Of a DNA stretch of 64,000 nucleotides, positions 1 through 17,600 are shown piece by piece. Where the stretch lies: contig NC_045140.1 in assembly GCF_008831285.2 (NCBI RefSeq), positions 3,575,528 through 3,639,527 on the forward strand. The letters are read 5' to 3'. The notes beneath the pieces are model-generated. The model was given only the letters and a program-made list of their open reading frames with translations, had not been told where the DNA came from and ran no database searches. A program made the position numbers and the translations under genes. Positions within the stretch are counted from its first letter, which is position 1. Every line of letters begins with the position of its first letter. This DNA is from Nymphaea colorata (lineage: Eukaryota > Streptophyta > Magnoliopsida > Nymphaeales > Nymphaeaceae).

Positions 1-43
1 AGGAAAAGAAAGAAATGAACAGCAATGGATATTTCAATTGCAG

Positions 44-3987
<3,944 letters not shown>

Positions 3988-5318
3988 GAAAAGAAAGATG
4001 GTTCTTCTTGGCCAAGCATGCAATTGCCTCAGTTTCTGACTTTGATATGTTCTTCCTTTCTTAAATAATGTACTGCTGTATCACTCTCAAACATGTACTT
4101 ATTTTTTTTTTCTGGTTGAATTGAGGGAGAACATTCACCAGGAAACAAGAGGACAACACCAAAATGATATGATAGATGAGGGTAGAAGGCTAGGAACTGA
4201 AGCCCCTGCGTGTTTGGTTTCACAAGGATGGAATTTTTCTGTTTTAACATTTATTTTAGGAGTAAACGGATTGGATTCATATTGGATAGACTCTTAATGA
4301 TATCTTCCTTTTCGGATATTCATATATTCTTATTCAAGATTTGAATAAGAACCAAAAAAGAAAAAAAAAGGTCATGCATGAATCCGATTTCACAATCTGA
4401 ATGCAATCCAAATCTGATTTTTACATTCACATCTGAATCTGAATACAATTTTTGAAATGAATTGGGCTGATTTTCAAAATAATAGGATATTTGTTTAAAA
4501 CTAAATCTGATCTGAATCTGAATCTAATCAGATATTTATAGATACCCGAATCCAATTGAATGTCATTTCTTAATCAAACATTTTTTTTTTCATATCCGAT
4601 TTGTTCATAATGGTTCAGTTGAATCCGGTTCAAATTGAATACATTGACATCCCTTCCCCTAAAATCGTACCGTTATTCTTCCAAGGATCTGGTTCACTGT
4701 TTGCAGTCCAAAAAAGTAATACACTCAACCGTGAGAGTAACCATAGGATTGAATCTTGGACCGTCAGCTTGCGACCTGGTTCCGGTGTGGCCCTTGAGGT
4801 AGAAAAGGTGAAAATCAACACTAGCTCTTAGCATTTAAATTCAAGAAGATCCAATAGGCCAAAAAAAAAACGAAAGAAATTCTCAAGATCTCGATCATAC
4901 ATGTACCCTTGAATGGATTTAATTATATCTTGCTTGGTTGAGGGCTGCGAATTTTTTTTAGAGGAATCAAAAATTACACTGCAGAGGTGAAACTTTAATT
5001 CAGATTTTTTAAAAAGTTTCAGAAACAAAAAAAAAAAGAAACAAATTAAAGTTTATAGGTTCTGGAACTTTAGTAGATGAGAATAAATTAAAGCTCCACC
5101 TAAACAGGTAGAACTTTAAGCCCGAGTAAAATTTTTTACTGTTGCTTTTCAGCCTTGTTTGTATATCAAGATGTGAACCAAACTTCCAATATACAAACAA
5201 ACATGGAACTAACATGGCTGGACATTACCCAGCATTATATCCCGGGTATTTAATACCATGTATTCAAACGTTACCTCAATCTCCAAATTGAGGGGTTCTA
5301 TGTTACCATTGAATTCAG
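3988..5318. other. Intergenic spacer between DUF707 copies
   Basis: AT-rich sequence with several A or T homopolymers. I found no upstream DUF707 exon (the WDEDL exon) here, so the next copy lacks its 5' half. No other gene is recognisable. Confidence 0.6.
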
Positions 5319-7087
<1,769 letters not shown>

Positions 7088-8737
7088 AAGAAGAAAGTTG
7101 CTCCTATGGATCATGTAAAACATGAGGCCGTGTTGCTGCCTTGATATATATTCAGACAATAACTTCGCACCGTTCTTCTCTTTGTACTTATCTTTTTATT
7201 TAGCTTTGCATAAATACACCTTACTTAATGCTGAAGTTAGAAAAATTAAGTAACAAAACAAGGCCAACAGAGTAATTGACTTACAGTCGTATCTTACAAG
7301 GATAATGCCATAGAGAAACTCAAATTGCATGGAAGCGCTTTGCAAACTTCATATAAGGTCATAATTTAAATAGCCTTTATAGTTGGAGGAGCAAATGTTT
7401 TGTTTATTTGGGTGGCCATAATAGATGGGAAATTTGATTATGTAAAGAACCCATCAACACCAATCAAACTACTATTGCATAATGTGTTTGTTTTGAGCTC
7501 TCAAGGTACCAACTTTCTATACTACAAAAGAGAGTACTGATATACAAGTTGAAATATAGCAGGAGGTACAAATCCTAAAGCACCAAAAGCAAGCATGGTA
7601 CCCTAGAGAGATAAGGGGAAGGGTGAAAACATAGTTTTCTTGTTGGGTGGTAGAATATAATACTCATCCAGCTTCCCCATTGATTGTTGCTTTCTCTTCA
7701 GTCGTGGTAGTTTCAGTTCTACTTTAATGATGTCATTGGTTTGTATATGGCGAAAGGATTTTGTTGACGGACAACTTTTGTTCTCAAGATTAAAGATGTA
7801 AATGGAGTTGATTTTGGGATAATCAAACACTTTCAAGGTCATTTCGTAATAAGAACAATTCATTATTGTTTTACAAATCTACCTCACTGCCCCAATCTTT
7901 ACCGCAGCTTCATAGAATAGTAACAATTAATTATTACTGTTTCCAAACGACCCCTCAAAGTTAGAACTAAATCCAATCTAATATAGCGTCCTTCTCGATC
8001 ACAAATGACATCCAAGTTCTCCATTGTTGGAGCAAGCGCTTCCACATAATTGCTTGTTCCCCCATATTTTCCCAACGTCCCAACCCAAAAGAAAAATGAA
8101 AAAAATTACTAATATTTCACATATGATCCGTTTTGAAAACTTAGAACACGTTCCTTCTTGAAATTTTGAAAAAAAAAAAAGACCTTACTTGAAAGCTTTT
8201 GCCTTCATCCTTGGTTGAAGGCCTGCAAATACATGCTCTTGATTACTCATGCAACAACTAAGTGATCCAAATCCACAAGTGGAAAGAGCCCTTCATCCAG
8301 TGCTGGTTTTGAATCTGTACAACCAAAGAGGTTCTCAAAAGAGACATATAAACCCAGTATTTTTATCAAATGAAGCAGATTACTTGGTTTATGCAGCGCA
8401 TCTAGACGAACTCTTTGCTCTATGAAATACAAAGCTACTGAATGAATAAAATCATGGGTACCTGCTCATTCATAACGAAGGCTCCGCTAATCCGGCCCAC
8501 TCATCATTCTTGCTCAATTTAGAGTTCTCTATAAATGAAGTTAGAAATAAGACGATCTTACGTTTATTCAAAGGATAAAAATGTTTCAGGAAAGTTAACC
8601 TTTTATTTTTAATGAATAAAGAAACGAAAGAGCTTTATGAACATCATGAACTGGCAAAACAAGAGGTACATGTTTACCATGTCGTGTTTCGATAAGCCAT
8701 TGAAATCTTATTCTTCTACTCTAAACATGCATACAGT

Positions 8738-8789
<52 letters not shown>

Positions 8790-9419
8790 ATAAATCGTGT
8801 TCTTCTACATTAATAGATTGGTTTTTGGTCTGCTCTCCTTGACTCTGGCTTTCCTCATCACTTAATATTTCTAGGTGTAATTGAAATCTTTCAAATTGGT
8901 TTGTGACTTTATTCGTCTTTCTTTTAATTGCCTTGTAAGAAAGCCTAGCGAGACGATGAGATTCTTTCGCGAAGGTACGTGTCGCTGTATACCATATTTG
9001 GCAGCTCAACTTCCATTTAGTCTTTTGCCGTCCGTTGATGATTCATACATTAAGGATGGGAGATCTGGAGTATCCCTCTGGCTTAGTGCTCAAAGACACT
9101 TTAGATTGCAAATAATGATTTACATATACGATTGGTTGCGATCCAACAACGATAATTCTTCTAATGAAAAACTTACTTTTGATGTCATGTCAATTGCAAA
9201 GGAGAAAACTTGAATCTATTATGAAACTTACAGTAATATAAAAAAGAGAAACATTCAGATTCCTTCTTGTCACAATATTTATCTTATCTAGGCTCTGAGA
9301 TTCTTAACAATCTTCAGCTGTCTTTACTTTGTATGATTTTCACTAGTTCACTCCAGTATATCGTTTAGATTCAATGGCTCAAATTCCAGTTTCTGTTGGA
9401 TGCTTGCATAATGATGCAG
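7088..9419. other. Intergenic spacer between DUF707 copies 2 and 3
   Basis: Contains a (CT)n run followed by CA units around 8740-8788. Short open frames at 7603-7863 (minus), 8247-8432 (minus) and 8881-9213 (plus) have no recognisable domain and I do not call them genes. No DUF707 exon was found in this stretch. Confidence 0.5.
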
Positions 9420-9877
9420 CCAGCGCATGAGAAAATAGGTGTTGTGGATTCTCAGTGGATTGTACGTCAAGTTGTTCCATCTCTTGGGAACTAAGTAAAT
9501 GATGTTCAACCCTCAAAAGATTGAACTCCAAGAAGAAAATGCAGTTCCCTAAAGATGTTAAATTCCAAGAAAAAAATGCAGTTCACATGAAGTAGCTTAT
9601 TTACTTTCAAAATTTTGTTTGATCTTCCGGGGTCAAGCAGAAAAAGGGAAAGCAGCATGGTAAGGGGTATTTTACAAGTGACAAGATCAAAACTTGCAAC
9701 ATGTCTTCACGGAGACACTTGCATTTTATTGATACTAGCAGGTTAGGGCAAGATGCAGAAATGAATGGACAATGTTCCAGGGTCTGATTTACAAATTAAA
9801 ATGCAGAGAAGGCATATTTTGCAGCGAAAGGATTAAGTCGACCCAACTCTTCAACAATAAATAAGAGAGATAATTAG
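9420..9877 (+). pseudogene. DUF707 gene fragment, copy 3 (last three exons)
   Basis: 9420-9494 encodes PAHEKIGVVDSQWIVRQ but its last codon, glutamine in copy 1, is TAA just before the GTAAAT donor. The GQAEKGKAAW exon (about 9635-9662) is preceded by CCG instead of an AG acceptor. The last exon begins at 9742 with VRARCRNEWTMFQ and then shifts frame before AEKAYFAA; that second frame runs to a stop at 9875-9877. Stop, lost splice acceptor and frameshift together make this a decayed copy. It is separate from copy 2, which has its own terminal exon at 6971-7087. Confidence 0.8.
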
Positions 9878-10452
9878 GCTTCTGGGACCAACTCAGTTCA
9901 CTTCTTTGATAATAAAAGAGATAACAGCTAGTCTGCCAGTATCTCCTCAGTCCAATTCTTTGACAACAAATTAGAAAATTAGCTGGTCTTTAGTATTGGC
10001 CATATTTTTGTGGCAATTTCAGCTAACAATTTCAAAAAAAAAAAAAAATCACTGTTTATTTCTTTGTACAGAATGTGGTTTTTTTTTTTTGTATATATCG
10101 TAATTCATTTGGCTCAAACATGCTTGAAAGTATGATCGAACCGAACAATCACCTTTGAAGAACAAATGCAGAAAGAACGGCAACTATGTGCACCTCATAA
10201 TGAGAATATGAAGAGCTTGCCGCTTGGTTGGCTGACCTGTGGCCATTCAATCAGAAAGCTGCCTGTCTAGTACAAGAATGGAGGCCTTTGCTGTTCTGTT
10301 TGTTTATTTTGCAACCACAAGTGACTCGAAAGCCTTCCATTCATTTATCAAGAAATACCATAACCTATTATCCCGTCATACAATTGCTGAAGAATTACCC
10401 CTTGCAAGCTCTATAGATTAACAAAGTACATGGCCAACGACTTTGACACGTT
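9878..10452. other. Spacer between DUF707 fragment and the TruB-like gene
   Basis: The 3' ends of the DUF707 fragment (plus) and the TruB-like gene (minus) converge here. No further gene is visible. The sequence presumably holds the 3' UTR of the TruB-like gene. Confidence 0.5.
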
Positions 10453-13400
10453 TTACATGTATCCCTTAGTGATCTGTTCTTGTAATTCCTGAAAATCCCA
10501 GGCATCATCAGCAGAATATTTTCCTACAAAATTAGAAAAAGCTACTTGTTATATAGTTTTCAAAAAATAGAAGAAATTCAAAGGCCAAAAGATGCTAATC
10601 GGAAAGGGCAAAATTATAACCAATGTGTTGGACAAAAAATCTCTGGGATCAGGACACAGTTCATGTATGCTGATGGTTTATGAATATGATGTTTTCTCCA
10701 GAAAACCACATGATCAAAGGAAACTCCAATCAATATCTTATTTTGGGCTATATTTTTCGAAGATACCATCTTTATGCAAATAAAAAATGGTGTGGAAGCT
10801 TCAAATGAAATTCAATCTCCATATATGCCATAGCCAATGCACAAATTTTCTAAGATGGGAAAGAAACAACCAAATTAAGGTATATATTAAGATAAATAAA
10901 AATGACAACTTTTTCAGCAAAAACTGCAAAATTTTCTTCAGAATATCAAAATAATATTGTGATATTATCGAAACATAATTTTTTGCCATATTTCGTGAAG
11001 CCACTATCAAAATTTTGGGGACATTGGTCACTATGCCGAAACATGCAGTACATGAAATTCCTTCTTAAGTATGTGAAAACAGAGCATTTGACACTTCAAG
11101 AAAAAAACAAGGAGACAATGACAGTTAACATCCATCTCCTAAATTCAAAATATAATAGCTCAAGTATATGTATGATGACATTCTATATATGAACAAGTGG
11201 TGAACATATCAACAGCATTTGCACAGCGTTCGGAAAAGTGAAGGATGATGCTTTAAGGCCATCAGATTTGGGAGAGTTAAAAAATCCTGAAAACAAAGTA
11301 AGCTAGAGCTCTAAATCACAGAACACATGCATCGGCATTCAATTAGACATCTACCTCCATCTCCCATGTTAGGTTTCCTTCTAACACAACCAAAAGGAAA
11401 TGTTAACACACAGCTGGCATAGGCAAAGACAAGTCACAGGAAATGTCATGACTTTCTAGATGCAGAATTGATGTGCAATATTCTTGGTATAATTCTGCAT
11501 CAGGTTCAAGCTTCTGATGCATCATGCAGGAACCCTAAAGTCACGTAAAACCCTAGCCAACTCAAAGATAATGGTTGTATAAGAGACGACAGACAAACCA
11601 ACCAAAGGGATTCAGAAAAGCATAGAGAAAATACTTTGGGGCCGTCAGACCACATTTACACAAAAAAATAAGTTGGATAAGAGTCAAAGTTAGCACAAAC
11701 TGGAGCAAACTATTAATTAGCTATAAATTCCAAGTAGGCAAAAATCCTGACGAATTTTTCCAAAAAGACCATACAGCCACAACATGCAGTAAATTAGGCC
11801 AAAAAAATATATGAGAATGCATAAAGAAAGATGTATTTTACCAATTAGGTCTCTTCGCAGGGCTGTAAGATGCGCACAACTGCAGACATTCAAAAAAGTG
11901 CTGTTAGAGCATCTGAAAGCCATCAATCTTTTCATCTCTTTCCCATTGTTCAGAAGGACTGAAAACATCTGGTCATACTACATATATGTTGCTTTCAACT
12001 TTCAAAACAAAATGTTCCCATTGAAAATCATCAACCACGTATCATTGCAGAAACGAACAAACGTCCACATTAAAAATGTCAAACCACATCGAATCTATTA
12101 GAAGAAAACAAATACCTGTCAAGGGCCTTCCCAAAATCTGCACACAGGGAGCGTATATATGTCCCCTTGGAGCAAGTCACCCTAAAAATCAAATTTTGCC
12201 TGCAGAACATGTTATAAAATTTCACAATCATTCACGTCTGACGTTGAAGTCAAATATGATCTTGAAGACTCCAACAGTTAGCTTATATATCTCTGAACAG
12301 AAGGAAAAAACTCAATTGCATGTTTATTTATTTGTTTAACATGAACGATTATTTATCTCACCAATTTTATGTGAAAGGCTACATCATACATGTCTAACTT
12401 TGTAAGACATGAAAAATACTGGAACTGCAATAACTTAATTTATTGAATCTAATATCAGCAAAGAAAACTCCATAAACCACATTTAAGTCAACTATGGATA
12501 GACCAAGACTAAGTGGTCTAAAGGAAAGGAAACTAATTTTTTCCTTTTTTTCATGTTAAACAACTCAAAAGAAAAGAGTATGCAATATTTTCAATGTGAA
12601 CTTTGTAAATAGAACAAAAAGAAAGGTACATTTTTGAAACGCTAGGTTATTTTGACAGCATAAAAATGTCATCTTACTAAGATTTCTAAATGAACCCACA
12701 GTGAATGTTTAGAAACAAAGCAGATGAACTAAACGAGGCAGATAGATGTAATTGCTTCTCCCTTTGCAAAACAGCAGAAAAAAATTGGTCAAATAATTCT
12801 ACATCATCAGATAGGAACATGTTCAGGCCAAACAATGCAACGATCATCCAATACGGCCCATCAAATTAGAAGGAGACCAGTCACCCATATTTATCCCTGC
12901 AAAAATTCTAAAATCCTTCAAGGTCATCATGTTTAATATGATACAGTAATGTGTTGGCAGTCTGCCCAAGCATTTGTATTGCTGGATACAGGAACATAGA
13001 AGTGATTTTTGATTCTTCATACTAGATCAGAAGTACAATAAGTCCATGTGAAGCATGTAACAAATTACAAACCCATAATGCAATAGTGATGAGCATACCT
13101 ATCATCTAAACTGCGCTCAATATCAAACTGGAAAATTGAGACACGCCTAGCTGAAAGCTCAATTGTTTCTCCCCTTCTTGCTTTCTCATACAACTTTTCG
13201 CCTCCAACCTGCGCATAATATAAATAGAAAAAATAAATAATTAAAGTACAGATATATATCTGCAGTTTATGGGCACAAGGACAGGGACCATAGACCATCC
13301 ATAACAAACTTATGCCTTTTAAAGTACAAAAAATGCAAAGGACATACCTTTATGGCAGAAAACATTGGAGGAACCTGCCATATCTCTCCACAAAAAGAAG

Positions 13401-14613
13401 CCGCAACCCGTTTAATATCCTCATCTTTTATATGTTCCCATGGCTCCCTTTGAATGACCTACACAGTACTTACTCATAAGTGAACTGGATTTAGTACAGC
13501 AAACCTTCTTGCACAAATAAGATTTTCCAAGTGGAAAAGAGAAAGTAATTACTATAGATGCTTAAGGGCGCAGGATAGGCCAAATCTATGAAGTCCTTAA
13601 AATGCATTACTATAGTACCTTAGAAAAGACAAAAAAGAAAAAAAGAAGATTATCAGGAAATGTTTGAACAGCACGGCTCATGCTGTTGAAGACTTAAAGC
13701 TGTTTTTCCCCTTCACTTCTTATGGTCCTTATATATGGACCTAATCTGAGGGATGAACAATAATATTTCTCAGTAGTGCTTTGTTTGTTACAGGATATTC
13801 ATCTGATAGAGAAAATCCTATAGGCATTTTGTCATTTTATACATTTAAAGATTCCATTGGATGAGGAAACATCAAACTGGAGCTCCAATGTTGCAGCTTT
13901 CCCACTGAAGGAAGTGGACGAGCAGGGGGTGATCTGTATTATCTCAGCTAAAACTAGACTGAGAAGAGTCATTGTGGCTTCTGCTGGTCAGAGAGAATTC
14001 CGGAAATCTTGTTATAATGGGAAGGACGGACAAGAGGGGAAGATAAGGCAAAGCTGAGTCTGCTTGGGTGGGGGTTCTCTGATTGGCAGGGGAACAAAGA
14101 GAATCAAGGTGCTGTTTAATAACAGAGGATGGATGAGAAGGATGAATGTTTGGTTGGAGAGGAGTCTGAAGGGGAAGTGGAATGGCATTGAAGGACGTAA
14201 AGAGGGGATAATCTTGTCCAACAGGCACGTTCCTGTTCATGTGGGAAGATTTTTGATGCCCAGCAGGAAAATTAATGGCATGTGTACAGCCATTTGGGAG
14301 AGTGAAAAATCTTCATTAGATTAACCCTAACCTCCCTTAATAGAGTGGCAGTAAAAAATTGCATCTAAGTCCACATAATAAAATAAAATTATTAAACACC
14401 ACTCACCCGTACTTTCTGAAATTCTAATAACCACCCAATTAAACCTTATTATTTTTGTCAACACTCCCGCTCAAGCCAGAGCATATATATCTATCATGCT
14501 CGGCTTGTTACAACACTTTGAAAACTATGTCTAATGGACGCAAGGTGCAGGTGGTGGTGCAGGTGCGGATGCGGCAATTTTCAAAAAAAAATTAGGTACA
14601 CGTGCAGTGAGGA

Positions 14614-14656
<43 letters not shown>

Positions 14657-17600
14657 ATGTATACAAATCATTTGTGATATGACTATTTAACTATTTAGTA
14701 GTCTTATTTATCTATATTTACATAAATAAAATTTTTGTATATAGATGATGATTTGATAAACACGTCTGCAATTTGCTCTTCAATTGAAAGACGAACTGTA
14801 GAGATGTCCCCACCTTCAATCATATCACGTATGTAATGACAGTCCACTTCAATATGCTTGCTCCTCTCATAAGACACAGAATTGTTAGTTACAGGTCATT
14901 GCCTTATTGTCACATTATCTTAATTGGAAATGGAACCTTGACTCCTAGACAGGTTTACTTAGTTTTAACCCACACCATCTCAACAGTTGTCTAAGGACTC
15001 TAAGCCATCGCCCTATACTCTAATTATTCACTAGATCTTGCAACTACCGCATAATTTTTACTCTTCCAAGTAATCAAATCATTTCCTACAAAGATACAAT
15101 ATTAAGATGTAGATTTCATGTCCTCCATTGATCATGCACAATCTACATCAATGTAGACAATAACATCAAGAGAATCACTTCTCTTAAATAGAAATCTTTT
15201 CCCAGGAGAGATGACCTGAGATACTTGACGACCATCATGGTTGCCAGACAATGAGCTTCTCCTGGTTTCTCCAAAAATTCACTTAATTTTCCCATCACAA
15301 GAGAGACATCTGATTGAGTAACTGTAACATACAAAAATTTGCCAAAGAGCGACCAATATGACTTACTACTTATCAGCTCTGAGTCCTCCACATATAGGCG
15401 GAGACATGGATTCATAGGAATATTCACAGGCTTAGCTTCAAGCATCTCTGTCTCCTTGAACAAATCAAGAACATATATCCACTACAAAACCACCAACACC
15501 CTCACCACTTCTTGCTACCTCTATCCCTAAGAAATATCTGAGTGGTCAAGATCCTTAGTAACAAAATGCTTTTGCAAGTACATGTTGGTTTCAGCAATTT
15601 CCTCCTCAAAATCCCTTGTAAGATAAGGGCTGAAATAAATGTATGCACATTATTGCCAAGTCTCTCTATGGTCACAAACTTAAAGATGAGATGCATAGTA
15701 CACTGTCGTTTTCCTTTGCATAGAGCAGTAGGCAAGTAGTCATCTGCGAGTGAAGCCCCTATAGAATAATCACACTCAATTGAAGAATCCCCAAGCGAGT
15801 CAGAAACACGTATCACAAGAGGAGATGATGTTGGGGGACCACAAGCAGGAGTGCCAAGGGTAAACTAGTGAAGGATCTTGAAATCAAGAAGAAGAGAAGA
15901 AGAAGGAGAAGGAAAAGGATAAGACTCCAAAGAAATAGGAGGGACAGGCAATGGAAAATGTTCACTAGTTTCAAAATGCATATGGTTACCAATACTTGAA
16001 AAGTATAGGACAAACTCAAAGAGATGACATCTGCACTGACATACTCTTTACGGGTAATAGGATCATAAAACAGTATCCTTTTTTATTCTGGGGGTATTCA
16101 ATAAATACATACTTAGTAGCTTGTGGGGACAAGTTACCTTGATTTGGTCCAAGCTTGAGAAGAAAGAAAATATAATAATCTAATGAGATACTATATGAAA
16201 AAACTGTTAGATGAGCATCACAGATAAGGTATAGACTTCTTGCACATAAAGATCCAACCTTCCAGCCAAATGAAAACTCTTCTCTCTAAAGTTGTCATCT
16301 GTCATCTAACTAACACAACCATAAAGGCAAAACCTTTAAATTCTATGAGATGGTCATGCCCATATTGTGCATTAAAATATAAAAGCATACAGATATAGAC
16401 AGAAGGACACGTGAATCCCCCACCTAGGTAAGTTTACCATCCAAATCATGGGAACAATGCAAGGAGGAACTCAACGTTTTCTCTCAAGTCTCAACTTGCT
16501 TACAAAATTCAATTATTAACATAGTCTGAACTATGAAGTAAAGCAACTCCTAGCATCCATACAGTGTGAATATAATTTATATTCAGAAACCTGTGGGGCA
16601 CTGATCATTAGTTGAAACTAACAAACAGACCGGTGAATCAGCATCCCAAGTTGAAGTTGCTTCTCCTAAACGAAAAACTCCACTATAACCTTTAAACATA
16701 TCCTGAAACCTGAAATAAGAACATGAGTGGAAGATAAAAAACATATGACAGTGAAAAAGCATTCAAGGAAACAAAAATTGCAGCACAGCAGCAGCATCGT
16801 ATAAACGTAGCTAAGCTCTACAGCCAGGTAAAAAGATGCAGTTCCGCAGAAGTTGCTCAACCCAATAAGAAACTGAGCATGGGATAAAGATTGAACCACC
16901 AGTTCAAACAGCACCAGGACCAGCTCAGCCTCAGGCTAAACCTCCTATCAAGCACAAACACAAGACCTGGATCCATGTAAGTCTGTAAACAGGGAATCAG
17001 GTAATAGTTTGTCTCGAGTTCGGCCAGATCATAGCCACAACGATGTTTTTACCTTAATCTGAGCTCTCTCTAAGTCAATGCCAAATAATCACATGAACTA
17101 GTCCACCCCAAGATCATGCAAAGTTGCATAGTGTATAACAATAATACGAATACTCATTTTAGTTCCTTTGTAGTTCGTAAAATTGGATCTAAATGCTTTG
17201 CAAAGCTCTCAAAGTAACCAGGAAATGCTTAAAAGCCCCCTTCACCCAATTCTTATTGGACTGGGGCATTCCATGTGATATTCAGGCTCCTTCTCACATT
17301 CAGTTAGCTGCGACAACTTCTAACTCCTTTGACCATTTGTGGTAGAACAATGGTCAAAAGCAAGCAAAGGGACTACTATAGAAGGACGGCTGGCTTTTAT
17401 CATTCAAATTTCAATTAATGTATGTATGACAAGCCATTACCTGATCAACAAGTTAACCCCTAACTCCTAAGCATGTACCCAATAATAGCCAAGGTCTTTT
17501 GCTTTCCCCTATCCTTACTTTTAACAGCTAGAAACTTTTCCCCATCTTCCTTCGAACAGGCGAAAAGCCTTTTTCCATAGTACTCTTTCTCTCTTATGAT

